Shown: positions 32,561 to 41,522 of the stretch, piece by piece
Position numbering within the stretch: position 1 is the stretch's first letter
How the letters are laid out: each line of letters begins with the position of its first letter
NCBI RefSeq assembly: GCF_050113715.1
Contig: NZ_JBNJQR010000001.1
Span: forward strand, 1 to 64,000
Direction of reading: 5' to 3'
DNA length: 64,000 nt
Source of the DNA: Brevibacillus_H ginsengisoli
Lineage (GTDB): Bacteria; Bacillota; Bacilli; Brevibacillales; Brevibacillaceae
Translations under genes and position numbers: made by a program
Notes under the pieces: generated by a model
The model's database searches: none
What the model saw: only the letters and a program-made list of their open reading frames with translations
What the model was told of the DNA's origin: nothing

Positions 32561-33133
32561 ATGGATGTTATAGAAGCGATTCGTACAAGAAGATCAATCG
32601 GCAAGGTAAAAAGTGATCCCGTAGATCAACAGGTGATCGAAACGTTGCTCGAGGCGGCGACTTGGGCGCCTAATCATCGACATACCGAGCCGTGGAAATT
32701 CTTTGTCATGACAGGGGAGGGCAGACGCAAGCTGGGAGAGGGATATGCTGCCGTTACGCGGGATGAGATGGATGACCCGACGAGCGAGGAGAATCAGAAG
32801 CGTTTGGAAAAAGAAGTAGAAAAGGCTTTTCGTGCCCCACTCGTCATCACAGTGGCGGTGGTTCCTTCCGATCACCCGGATGTGCTGCTGTTAGAAGAGC
32901 GCGCTGCAGTGAATGCCGCCATCCAAAATATGCTGCTGGCTGCTCATGCGCTTGGACTGGGAGCCATTTGGCGGACGGGTAAACCAGCCTACCACCCCAT
33001 AATGAAGCAGCAATTTGGATTGCGTGACCAAGATGAAATTCTCGGATTCATTTATATTGGCTATCCTGACATGCCGTCGCCGAAAGGGAAACGGAAAGCC
33101 TACACGGAAAAAACGGTCTGGATAAACGAATAA
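32561..33133 (+). CDS. Nitroreductase family protein
   Basis: This 190-residue FMN-dependent NAD(P)H nitroreductase-fold protein has the N-terminal RTRRSIGKVK FMN-phosphate block, WAPNHRHTEPWKF, and GAIWRTGKPAYHPIMKQQFG near the C-terminus. Likely a homodimer reducing quinones or nitro compounds. Start ATG with aaggtggg. It follows the DoxX gene after a terminator. DoxX and nitroreductase neighbours are seen in quinone-stress regulons. Confidence 0.9.
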   Translation: MDVIEAIRTRRSIGKVKSDPVDQQVIETLLEAATWAPNHRHTEPWKFFVMTGEGRRKLGEGYAAVTRDEMDDPTSEENQKRLEKEVEKAFRAPLVITVAVVPSDHPDVLLLEERAAVNAAIQNMLLAAHALGLGAIWRTGKPAYHPIMKQQFGLRDQDEILGFIYIGYPDMPSPKGKRKAYTEKTVWINE

Positions 33134-33177
33134 ACCTTCGAATCAGCTAGTAAAAGCAGCCGAAATGCTTCCACTCC

Positions 33178-33297
33178 GCAGTTGATGGCAAAGATGGCGT
33201 AAAAGTAGTGGTATCCCAACCAGCTGACTTCGATCGCGCAAAAAGTTTGAGTGTAATGGAAAACATCTTCCAAGGCAACAAAGACGCTATACCTAAG
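33178..33297 (+). pseudogene. rbsB: Fragment of a ribose-binding protein gene (rbsB-like)
   Basis: One frame reads GKDGVKVVVSQPADFDRAKS and continues LSVMENIFQGNKDAIPKKY, which matches the middle of RbsB-type sugar-binding proteins (SQPADFDR, VMENI blocks). Neither the N- nor the C-terminal half is present and no other rbs gene is nearby. It is a decayed remnant within a 306-base gap. Confidence 0.75.
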
Positions 33298-33336
33298 AAG
33301 TACTTCTGTCCAAAAATGGAAGCACTTCTTTTTTTA
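33295..33336 (+). terminator. Terminator after the rbsB remnant
   Basis: Stem aagaagtacttc with gaagcacttctt is followed by a run of seven or more T's. It may serve the nitroreductase gene. Confidence 0.75.
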
Positions 33337-33439
33337 TGATTAAGTTTTATTTCTTTTTCATTGAAAAAACGTCTTCATCTCGATATGGTAATAGAGTTAA
33401 ATAGCCCCATTCTTTTTAGGAGGACAGGAGAGATCGCAT

Positions 33440-33988
33440 ATGATACACCTACCGATAAATGAGCACTTATCCTTGAAATTACCCGAGCCAGGGGACGCCC
33501 CACAACTTTTTGCGCGGATAGACGAATCAAGAGAGCATCTTAGTAAATATCTTCCGTGGGTAGAAATGACCAAGAATCTGCATCATACGGAATCTTATAT
33601 TGATTACCTTCGCAGCCAATTTGAAGCGAAGCGAGTATGTAAATTCTCTATTTTGTGTGACGAAGAAATCGTTGGCGAAGTAGGATATGGATTTATTAAT
33701 GCCAAAGACCGCTCAGCAAGTCTGTCGTTCTGGTTGGCTAGCAAGTGGGAAGGGCAAGGGATTGCTACTCAGTCTGCCCGTGCCATGATCCAATATGGCT
33801 TTACGGAGCTTGGGCTGAATCGAGTGGAAATCCACTGTGCGATAGACAACGAGCGCGCGCAGCAGGTTGCGAAACGTTTGGGCTTTGTGGAGGAAGGCCG
33901 GCTTCGTCAAGGCGAGTGCCGCTATGATGAGTTTGTGGATGTGTTTTTATTCGGAATGCTGAAGGATGAATGGACCTTCAACTCATAA
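33440..33988 (+). CDS. GNAT acetyltransferase (RimL/YdaF-like)
   Basis: This 182-residue N-acetyltransferase of the RimJ/RimL type has KFSILCDEEIVGEVGY, the acetyl-CoA loop SKWEGQGIATQSARA (about 111-125), and ERAQQVAKRLGFVEEG. Start ATG with aggaggacaggaga upstream. Candidates for substrate are protein N-termini (ribosomal) or small amines. Monocistronic. Confidence 0.9.
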   Translation: MIHLPINEHLSLKLPEPGDAPQLFARIDESREHLSKYLPWVEMTKNLHHTESYIDYLRSQFEAKRVCKFSILCDEEIVGEVGYGFINAKDRSASLSFWLASKWEGQGIATQSARAMIQYGFTELGLNRVEIHCAIDNERAQQVAKRLGFVEEGRLRQGECRYDEFVDVFLFGMLKDEWTFNS

Positions 33989-34153
33989 TAATGATTCGTT
34001 CGATTTGCTATTTTTATCCAAACTGTCAGGGAATCGACATAAAGGATATCAAATCAATCTAGTGAGCATGAACAATGACGATATAATATAGCTTGAGGAT
34101 TTATATTGAACGATCACGTTAAGATCTTGTAGGAGTGAATAGGAGAGTTGATA

Positions 34154-36661
34154 ATGAACTCTTGGTCTTATCCAATAGATGAACAACCACGAAAACAGGC
34201 GGAAAAACATGCGATTTGGATCGCTCTAACGTTCCTTGGAGCGTTTTTGGCTTCGATCTTCCTTTATCCTTATTTTTATTTCGTTCTGACCTCTAATCAT
34301 TACTTGAGTGTACATACGGTTCTGGAGTTTTTTAGCATAGCTGTCTCTCTCTCCATTGCGATTCAATGCTGGATGATGTTTCCCTACAGCGCAACCAGGC
34401 ATCGTTTACTGATTGGCGGTATATTTTTTTCGGTGGGTCTGCTCGATCTCATGCACACCCTAACCTATAAAGGAATGCCAACGATCCTGTATATGAATAG
34501 CGCTGCGGCTACCTGGTTTTGGATCACCGCGAGAATTACAGAGAGTCTTTCATTATGTATCCTGTTTTGTCTGAAAGATCAATCGATCGATAAAAATAGC
34601 CGGTTGCCAATTTTTCTGCTGGCCTGTCTCTATGTTTTTTCACTTGCTTACATTATCTTGACGAAATTCAATCAACTGCCAACGCTTGTCATTCCAACAA
34701 TTGGTCCAACTCCTCTGAAAAATTCCCTTGAATACCTTGTTTGCGCCATCCATTTAACGACCGCGCTGATCGTTCTAAGATTATATCGTCGCAAGCCCAG
34801 ACTACCGCTGCTTTCGTTAAGCCTTGCATTCTTTATCTTATTTTTAGGGGAGCTTTTATTTACTCGCTACCATGATGTTTACGATTGGTATAACGTGATT
34901 GGACATATCTTCAAGGTTTTTGGCTACTTATTCCTGATGAAGGGAATCTATATTTCGCTGATCGAGGAGCCGTATACGAACCAACGTCTAGCCGAGAAAA
35001 AGGCCAAAAAACATCAGAAACAGCTAGAATTGATAACTTCTACAGTGGGGGAAGGATTATTTCTCCTAGATACTCAAGGGAATGTGACTTTCTCGAATCC
35101 CGAAGCGGAACGCCTGACAGGCTGGAGCAATGAAGAAATCATCGGCAAGAACATGGATGAACTCATTACATACCTCCATTCTCCCATCTATCAAACGATT
35201 CACTCCGGTGTAACGAGTCGGATCGATGATGATTACTTTATGACCAAAGAGAAGGTACTCCTACCAGTCGCCTATGTGGCTGCTCCTATCCATGAAAAGG
35301 GAAGTGTAGTCGGAGCGGTGATCTCTTTCAGTGATATAACCGCTCGCCAACAATATGAAGCCCAAATCAAGTATCAGGCTTACTACGACAACTTAACTGG
35401 ACTGCCGAATCGTCACCAGCTGATGAATCAACTGAACAATGAGTTGGCGAGAGCGAGGGAAGAAAATCGCGTCCTGGCTGTGATGTTTCTGGACCTGGAT
35501 CGATTCAAGAATGTGAATGATTATTTTGGACATGCCGTAGGAGACATGCTTTTGCAGGCTGTTGCCACACGACTGGTGCAGTGTGTGGACAACTGCGCGA
35601 GTGTGTTTCGAATGGGCGGGGATGAATTTGCCATCATCTTGACTGATGTGAAGCATGCCAGTCAGATAACGGAGCTCGCATCTGTCATTATTGATACATT
35701 CAGCCAGCCTTTTACGCTTGAGGGACGTGAAGTCTTCATCACGACGAGCATTGGGATCAGCTTGAATACTCGAAAAAGCGAAGACGCAACCACATTAATT
35801 AGACATGCCGATATGGCCATGTATTACGCCAAGGAATTAGGCAAGAACAATTACCAATTCTACACAGTTGAGATGAAGGAGAAGGTAATTGATAGTTTGG
35901 AGTTGGAAAATCAGTTGCACCAGGCTTTGGAGCGTCAAGAGCTGATCGTCTACTATCAACCGCAGATCGATATCGATTCAGGGAAAATTGTCGGAATGGA
36001 GGCTCTCATCAGATGGAAGCATCCTGAGCGAGGATTGGTTCCACCAGGGGAGTTCATTCCACTGGCGGAAGAGACCGGATTGATTGTCCCAATCGGAAAA
36101 TGGATACTGCGTACGGCGTGCAAGCAAAATGTAGCCTGGCAAAAGCTCAATTATCCGCGCCTTCGCTTATCGGTGAATCTGTCACTAAGACAGTTTCAGC
36201 AAGAGGATTTGGTTGAGTCGATCCGAGAAATACTGGAGGAAACCAATCACAATCCAGAGGATCTGGAGCTGGAGATCACGGAAACGATCGCCATGTATAA
36301 TGAGACGTACGTGATTTCCAAGCTGCAAAAAATCCGGGATCTTGGAATTCACATCGCGATCGACGATTTTGGGACTGGCTATTCGTCTCTTAGCTATCTG
36401 CGCAAGTTCCCGATCAATACACTCAAGATCGATCGCTCCTTCGTGAATGATCTATCTGTCGATCAGAGCGCTTCCGCAATTGCCACCTCTACCATCAGCT
36501 TGGCTCAGTCCTTGCAGCTCTGCGTTGTCGCCGAAGGGGTTGAAACCAAGGAACAGCTTGATTTTCTACACAAGCATAAGTGTGATCGTGCCCAAGGCTA
36601 TCTTTTCAGTCGACCTGTCTCGGCAGAGGAGTTTGAGAATCTGTTGGACTCATTCGATTAA
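34154..36661 (+). CDS. MASE3-PAS-GGDEF-EAL membrane signalling protein
   Basis: This 835-residue protein starts with a MASE3-type integral membrane sensor of seven or eight segments (about 20-275; FFSIAVSLSIAIQCW, GLLDLMHTLTYKGM typical). One PAS (about 290-400), GGDEF (about 410-575, RMGGDEF intact) and EAL (about 585-835, EALIRW intact, DDFGTGYSSLSYL) follow. It could act on c-di-GMP in either direction. ATG 34154 has aggagag; a TTG two codons earlier is less likely. A terminator follows. Confidence 0.93.
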   Translation: MNSWSYPIDEQPRKQAEKHAIWIALTFLGAFLASIFLYPYFYFVLTSNHYLSVHTVLEFFSIAVSLSIAIQCWMMFPYSATRHRLLIGGIFFSVGLLDLMHTLTYKGMPTILYMNSAAATWFWITARITESLSLCILFCLKDQSIDKNSRLPIFLLACLYVFSLAYIILTKFNQLPTLVIPTIGPTPLKNSLEYLVCAIHLTTALIVLRLYRRKPRLPLLSLSLAFFILFLGELLFTRYHDVYDWYNVIGHIFKVFGYLFLMKGIYISLIEEPYTNQRLAEKKAKKHQKQLELITSTVGEGLFLLDTQGNVTFSNPEAERLTGWSNEEIIGKNMDELITYLHSPIYQTIHSGVTSRIDDDYFMTKEKVLLPVAYVAAPIHEKGSVVGAVISFSDITARQQYEAQIKYQAYYDNLTGLPNRHQLMNQLNNELARAREENRVLAVMFLDLDRFKNVNDYFGHAVGDMLLQAVATRLVQCVDNCASVFRMGGDEFAIILTDVKHASQITELASVIIDTFSQPFTLEGREVFITTSIGISLNTRKSEDATTLIRHADMAMYYAKELGKNNYQFYTVEMKEKVIDSLELENQLHQALERQELIVYYQPQIDIDSGKIVGMEALIRWKHPERGLVPPGEFIPLAEETGLIVPIGKWILRTACKQNVAWQKLNYPRLRLSVNLSLRQFQQEDLVESIREILEETNHNPEDLELEITETIAMYNETYVISKLQKIRDLGIHIAIDDFGTGYSSLSYLRKFPINTLKIDRSFVNDLSVDQSASAIATSTISLAQSLQLCVVAEGVETKEQLDFLHKHKCDRAQGYLFSRPVSAEEFENLLDSFD

Positions 36662-36685
36662 ATTAACAAACTAGATGAAACAGAC

Positions 36686-36724
36686 AAACCAGTCGCAACC
36701 TTATGAGAGTTGCGACTGGTTTTT
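36686..36724 (+). terminator. Terminator after the MASE3 protein gene
   Basis: A 14-bp stem (aaaccagtcgcaac with gttgcgactggttt) ends in ttttt. Confidence 0.9.
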
Positions 36725-36862
36725 ATTGTTAGCATTTTCTTAAATGTAGCTTTCCAGAGATATGTCATAAAAATTTCTGAAACTGTATACACACAAGTAT
36801 TCACATTTTTGACCTGTTATAATACAATATAAGCAAGAAACAAAGGAGAAGGGGAGATACGA

Positions 36863-36994
36863 ATGGTTCCAGTTGCTATTTTTTATCGGAATATTCAGAA
36901 GAAAGTGTGCGTCTGCTGTGGTCATGAATTTGAAGAACAACATGAATCCTACCTATATGAATGCGAGCGTTGCATGAATGAACGCGACGAATAA
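36863..36994 (+). CDS. yhfH-like: YhfH-like small zinc-ribbon protein
   Basis: This 43-residue protein reads MVPVAIFYRNIQKKVCVCCG, then HEFEEQHESY, and a CERC knuckle. Two CxxC pairs and the EEQHE...Y segment match the YhfH family of tiny Bacillus proteins. It probably binds zinc; role unknown. A ggggaga site precedes the ATG and a terminator follows 5 bases after the TAA, which supports a real gene. Confidence 0.8.
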   Translation: MVPVAIFYRNIQKKVCVCCGHEFEEQHESYLYECERCMNERDE

Positions 36995-36998
36995 ATAG

Positions 36999-37044
36999 AA
37001 GAGCTATCGCTGAGAGGTTGAATCCAGTCGATAGCTCTTTTGTT
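36999..37044 (+). terminator. Terminator after the yhfH-like gene
   Basis: An 11-bp stem (aagagctatcg with cgatagctctt) is followed by ttgttgtttta. Confidence 0.85.
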
Positions 37045-37087
37045 GTTTTATGGCTCGAAACTTAATTCCTCAATAGATTCCACCACG

Positions 37088-37963
37088 TTACTTAGTTTGT
37101 AACAATCGACCCAACAATGAATCCAGTGTTTCAAAAGTAAAGCCAGCCGCTCTCGCTTTCGTCGTATCAATAGAGAGGGATGCGGGAAGGGCGTAGGGTG
37201 AGCGATCGGTTGGGTCTGCATTTGTAATAATGGTCGCCTTTTTCCCCAGAGAAGCTTCCATTCGCTTGATCAATTCCGCCATAGAGATATCGGCTTCACA
37301 ACCAGCATTAAACGGTCCAGTTTGTTTAGTGTCTCCAATCCAGCTTAAGAAACGTCCCGCGTCGGCAGAGGAGATGAAGCTGTAGCGTTCATCAGGCTGA
37401 TCAATCCCGATCGGCAGCCCTTGCTTAATCCGGTCGGTGTGAAACGTAAACCGATTCGTGTAATCATCCGGGCCAACCACCAGCGGGAAGCGAACGGCAA
37501 CGACATCAAAAGGAGCTTGTTGGAACAACACAGCTTCAGCGGCCCGCTTGGCTTCCTGATAACCGAGGAGCCCTGGATATTCCTTGCGGGTTTTCAGTGT
37601 ATAACCGAAGGAGTAAGGATCAAAATCGGTTTCTTTTCGAGCGGGAGCAAAATCATAGACAGCCATCGTGGACGTGAAGATATAACGCTTGATTTTACCG
37701 GAGAAAAGCTCCATCACATCTTGTGCCTCTTGAGGAGAATAGCAGGTTTGATCATACAAAACATCCCACTTCCCAGCTTCCGCCGCTTGGGCAATGGTTT
37801 CACGTGATTCGCGGTTCAGCCGTAGGCGCTCAACCTGATTGCCAAATGGATCTGGTGTAGTTCCCCGTGTAGCGATGGTTACGTTAACCCCTTTTTCCAA
37901 AAGATCCTGAACCAGGTGCTTCCCAAAGAATTGCGTTCCTCCCAAAACAAGCGCTGATTTCAT
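37088..37963 (-). CDS. NAD-dependent epimerase/reductase (extended SDR)
   Basis: This 291-residue Rossmann-fold protein has a dinucleotide loop (LVLGGTQFFGKHLVQDLLEKG), a core RYIFTSTMAVYDF, and YQEAKRAAEAVLF (Tyr-x3-Lys replaced by a related YQEAK form). SDR members of this atypical group act on sugar nucleotides, flavonoids or CoA-linked compounds; the substrate is not predictable. Start ATG with a gggggaa site. Confidence 0.85.
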   Translation of the reverse strand: MKSALVLGGTQFFGKHLVQDLLEKGVNVTIATRGTTPDPFGNQVERLRLNRESRETIAQAAEAGKWDVLYDQTCYSPQEAQDVMELFSGKIKRYIFTSTMAVYDFAPARKETDFDPYSFGYTLKTRKEYPGLLGYQEAKRAAEAVLFQQAPFDVVAVRFPLVVGPDDYTNRFTFHTDRIKQGLPIGIDQPDERYSFISSADAGRFLSWIGDTKQTGPFNAGCEADISMAELIKRMEASLGKKATIITNADPTDRSPYALPASLSIDTTKARAAGFTFETLDSLLGRLLQTK

Positions 37964-38082
37964 GCGGATTCCCCCTTTTTCAATAGCCGGATGAATACAA
38001 CTTGAACATCTTATAAAAAAATTTTAATCGAATAAAAAGGATTAATCAAGAAAAGTTAGAAAATTAAATATATATTCAATTC

Positions 38083-38120
38083 AAAAAGGCAGAACCCTAC
38101 TTGAGGTAAAGGTTCTGCCT
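38083..38120 (-). terminator. Terminator of the FMN reductase gene
   Basis: On the minus strand aggcagaacc pairs with ggttctgcct (10 pairs) and is followed by ttttt. Confidence 0.85.
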
Positions 38121-38167
38121 ATCGGGAGAAATTCTATTCGTGAAGAAAGAGCGTTTCACAAAAGCGT

Positions 38168-38713
38168 TTACACAACTACTTTTGGGCAAGTCAAGCGGGT
38201 TAATTCAACGAGTTCAGTCACAAGCGAAGCGACACGCTCTTGTCCATCTTTCGCAACGAATTCAGCCTGCTCATTGAAACATTGCGGATCAGCAACGAAT
38301 TGGCTTGGTAACGCAAGGCCATATACGCCACGAACAACCGTACGAAGGCTGTTTAGCGCGTTAATGCCGCCTTTTCCACCGCCGCATACGGCTGCCAAGG
38401 CAACTGGTTTGTTTTTGAACTGTTTGCCCCCCAGGAAATCAAGCGCATTCTTGAGCGCGCCAGTCATCGAATTGTGATACTCGGGAGTTGTGATGAAGAA
38501 TCCGTTAGCCTGCTCAGCCAATTGGATCAGACGAGCTACTTCCGGATGGCTGTATGATTCATTCGTGCCATTATAGATAGGGAGAAGATGGATCCCGGCG
38601 TCAAAAGACAGCACTTCAACCTGATGGTTACTCAATTCATTGGAGATGAAGGTTGAGAGTCCGCGGGTACGAGATTGTAGAGTAGCACTTCCATTAATGA
38701 CAAGTATTTTCAT
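38168..38713 (-). CDS. NAD(P)H-dependent FMN reductase
   Basis: This 181-residue flavodoxin-fold reductase of the azoreductase/SsuE-like NADPH-FMN reductase family has INGSATLQSRTRGL (FMN phosphate loop), TPEYHNSMTGALKNALDFLG and AAVCGGGKGGINALN. The long frame to 38893 is an upstream artefact; ATG 38713 has gaggagg at the right spacing and gives MKILVINGS. Probable role: reduction of FMN, quinones or azo compounds. Confidence 0.9.
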   Translation of the reverse strand: MKILVINGSATLQSRTRGLSTFISNELSNHQVEVLSFDAGIHLLPIYNGTNESYSHPEVARLIQLAEQANGFFITTPEYHNSMTGALKNALDFLGGKQFKNKPVALAAVCGGGKGGINALNSLRTVVRGVYGLALPSQFVADPQCFNEQAEFVAKDGQERVASLVTELVELTRLTCPKVVV

Positions 38714-38952
38714 GATTGAGATCCTCCTCGTAATTCGTTCTGTAGCTAAAGTATGGCACAGAATGAATACATTGTAAACATTTCGATATGTTAAGTATGT
38801 AAAATAGGCGAGTAGCCCCATAGAGCTTGTATCTCGTATAAAAGGCTCTTCATTAAAAAGCCAGGGGGTGAAATTTTGTAATATTTTGTACAAGTGGGAA
38901 TGAATGGTATAAAATGGGTGGAATTACAAGTTTCGAGGGAGGGATTGGCAGG

Positions 38953-40164
38953 GTGGATTGGGGACATGGATTTCTACTCACTTCTTTACGGATGAACAAG
39001 TTGTTTAAGTCGCGCTACGATGAATTTTATTTGGATGCTTATTTTGGACCTGATGAACTTGTCATACGGGTTGATCAAGAAGAGATCAAAAGTCCACTGG
39101 AAATGCAAAGGGATGTAGAGGATCTCCGAAATTCACTTGATGAGCAGGGGTATTCAACAAGCCGCAGGAGGTTCCTGGACAAACAACTGAGCGGGATGGA
39201 GACGATGCTCAAATGGTTTACGAATGAACCGCTTGCTTTTGAAGAAGAGGTTGAGACGTTTTTTGATGTCAATCTCCATTGGATACCCGATAGCTATTTT
39301 GAGCATGGCTTGGAAATCTTTGAGCGTTCGCTGCCTGGAGAAGGAAGTCTTCAAGAACGATTTACCTTTTGGCAAAAGAGAAATACCCAGGAACTCTCTT
39401 CTGATAGGCTCTACTCGATCATAGAGGGTGCCACAGCTGAGGCGAGAAGGAGGACGAATGAGCGGTATGCGCTACCAAAGGGTGAGAATGTAGAAATTCA
39501 AACAGTAAGGAATAAATCATTTGGGGCAGCTAACTGGTACAAGGGAAACTATCATTCTCTGATGGTGTTTAATCTGGACCGACCGAAGAACCTGTTCACC
39601 CTATTACCGCTAATCTGTCATGAAGGGTATCCCGGACACCATACCGAGTCTAGTTTGAAAGAGGAATTCCTTATTCATAAACAGGGGTATATGGAACAGT
39701 CAGTGTTGATCACCTTAAGCCCCAAATTGATTCTGACGGAAGGTATTGCCGAAAAAGCGTTTGAGATGATATTTACATATGAAGAGGCAGCAGAGTGGAT
39801 GGTAGAACATGTATACTCTCCACTGAAGATCGAATATCGGGATGCTGACTTGCCACTACTGCTCCAAGCAGCTACGCGAAATTCACTGGATCAGATTTCT
39901 AGCAATCTCGTCTACTTATTTCACACTGGCAAATCTCTTGAAGAAATCATCCGCTACGGAGTTACCTATACGTTAATTGATGAAAGTATCATAAGAGAAA
40001 CGGTTGAACTGATCAGCCGTTCCCGATTCTATCGGAACTATCTGTTAAGCTACGCCTACGGAAAGAGGATGGTTGATGAGTTTATACAAAAGGGAGATCC
40101 GCATCTCCAGTTCTATCGCCTGCTCACCGAACAATTCACACCAGAAGAGGTAAGAGAATCATAG
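38953..40164 (+). CDS. DUF885-like putative zinc metallopeptidase
   Basis: This protein of about 403 residues has a CHEGYPGHHTE block near residue 229, matching the HExxPGHH metal-binding motif of DUF885 proteins, some of which are carboxypeptidases. The N-terminus has YLDAYFGPDEL, also typical. The family usually reaches 500-600 residues, so this is a shorter cytosolic variant. The GTG at 38953 has gagggaggg upstream; an ATG at 38914 lacks a site. The next gene follows after 20 bases, so the two may be co-transcribed. Confidence 0.75.
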   Translation: MDWGHGFLLTSLRMNKLFKSRYDEFYLDAYFGPDELVIRVDQEEIKSPLEMQRDVEDLRNSLDEQGYSTSRRRFLDKQLSGMETMLKWFTNEPLAFEEEVETFFDVNLHWIPDSYFEHGLEIFERSLPGEGSLQERFTFWQKRNTQELSSDRLYSIIEGATAEARRRTNERYALPKGENVEIQTVRNKSFGAANWYKGNYHSLMVFNLDRPKNLFTLLPLICHEGYPGHHTESSLKEEFLIHKQGYMEQSVLITLSPKLILTEGIAEKAFEMIFTYEEAAEWMVEHVYSPLKIEYRDADLPLLLQAATRNSLDQISSNLVYLFHTGKSLEEIIRYGVTYTLIDESIIRETVELISRSRFYRNYLLSYAYGKRMVDEFIQKGDPHLQFYRLLTEQFTPEEVRES

Positions 40165-40184
40165 AGAAAAAGGAGACGATCAGA

Positions 40185-41459
40185 ATGAATGGAGTACATT
40201 TGTTAACAAGTGATCAATTGGATGAGTTTATCACGATTACTGGAGATGCTTACCCTGCGCTTAATCTCGCATTGCCTGATACCAAAGAAAGAACAATCGC
40301 GCGGATGAAACAGCGAATGGAGCAGGAGTCGATCAACTTCTATGGATATTTTCGGGATGGTCAATTATTGGGAGGCATGATCCTGTATGATTACCTGTTG
40401 AATTTTCGCTCGATTCAGATACCTGTTGGTGGAGTAGGGATGGTGGCGGTTGATTTTCTTCACAAAAAGGAAAAAGTCGCGAAAGAACTCATCACCTTCT
40501 TCATCGATCATTATCGGGAACGTAAGATGCCTCTCGCGTTACTCTATCCATTTCGACCTGATTTTTATAAGCAAATGGGCTTTGGCTTTGGGACTAAGAA
40601 CAATCAGTACAAAGTGCTTCCCTCCGCTTTTCCATCCAACGGTGAGAAACGTCATCTACAGTATCTGACCAAAGAAGATGTGCAGCTGGTGCGCGAATGC
40701 TATGATCGGTTGTTTGCGCATACACATGGGATGATCAAAAAAACGGATCTTGATCTAAGAGCGCTATTCGACAATCCTGAGAATCGATTGGTGGGAGTGA
40801 AGAAAGGAGACACGCTTCATGGCTATATCGTCTTCTCTTTTAAACAGGAACATGAGTTGAATTTTGCTCTAAACAATATGATCGTCAAGGAATTCATCTA
40901 CGAGACGCCAGAAGTGTTGAGCGAAATCTGCACCTTCCTCAATAGTCAGTCTGATCAAATCAATCGCATTGTAATCAATACACAAGATGAGTTCCTCCAT
41001 CATTTATTCGATGATGCGCGTAATGGTGATGTTAAACTGATCCCACACGTAGCTCACCCTATCAATGTAGCAGCGATCGGTTTGATGTACCGTGTAATCA
41101 ATCAGGATGCGCTGTGGTCTTATCTGGCTCATCACAATTTTGACGGGGTGAACTGTAAAGTAAAGCTTACCGTGCATGATTCGTTTATAAATGGGTCGGA
41201 TAACATTACGAATCCGCCACCTCCAAGCACCATCGTTCACTTTGTCGGAGGTTATCCTACACGGATGGAAGAGGGTGAGGAATATGAAGTTGAAGTGAAG
41301 ATTGGGGTAGCAGATTTCTCCTCCATGCTGATGGGAGTTGTTCCGTTCAGTAAGCTCGTTTCGTATGGGCTTGCGGAAGTTTCAAATACAGAGTATGTAA
41401 AGAGATTGGGTCGTATCTTCCAGACATCAGAGAAGCCGATTTGCACCACGATGTTTTAG
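40185..41459 (+). CDS. Eis-like GNAT acetyltransferase with SCP2-type C-terminus
   Basis: This 424-residue protein has two GNAT domains (about 1-285; GVGMVAVDFLHKKEKVAKELITFF is the acetyl-CoA loop, YPFRPDFYKQMGFGFG follows) and a C-terminal SCP2/sterol-carrier-like domain (about 290-420). This matches the Eis/AAC architecture, members of which acetylate aminoglycosides or lysines; substrate unknown and no resistance is claimed. Start ATG with aaaaaggaga. Terminator downstream. Confidence 0.88.
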   Translation: MNGVHLLTSDQLDEFITITGDAYPALNLALPDTKERTIARMKQRMEQESINFYGYFRDGQLLGGMILYDYLLNFRSIQIPVGGVGMVAVDFLHKKEKVAKELITFFIDHYRERKMPLALLYPFRPDFYKQMGFGFGTKNNQYKVLPSAFPSNGEKRHLQYLTKEDVQLVRECYDRLFAHTHGMIKKTDLDLRALFDNPENRLVGVKKGDTLHGYIVFSFKQEHELNFALNNMIVKEFIYETPEVLSEICTFLNSQSDQINRIVINTQDEFLHHLFDDARNGDVKLIPHVAHPINVAAIGLMYRVINQDALWSYLAHHNFDGVNCKVKLTVHDSFINGSDNITNPPPPSTIVHFVGGYPTRMEEGEEYEVEVKIGVADFSSMLMGVVPFSKLVSYGLAEVSNTEYVKRLGRIFQTSEKPICTTMF

Positions 41460-41470
41460 ACAAATAATAA

Positions 41471-41511
41471 AGAAGAGGTATGATCCCGATGAGAGAGATC
41501 ATACCTCTTTG
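41471..41511 (+). terminator. Terminator after the Eis-like gene
   Basis: Stem aagaggtatgatc with gatcatacctctt, 13 pairs, followed by tgatgttt. It also faces the convergent acyl-CoA synthetase gene. Confidence 0.8.
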
Positions 41512-41522
41512 ATGTTTCTAGG

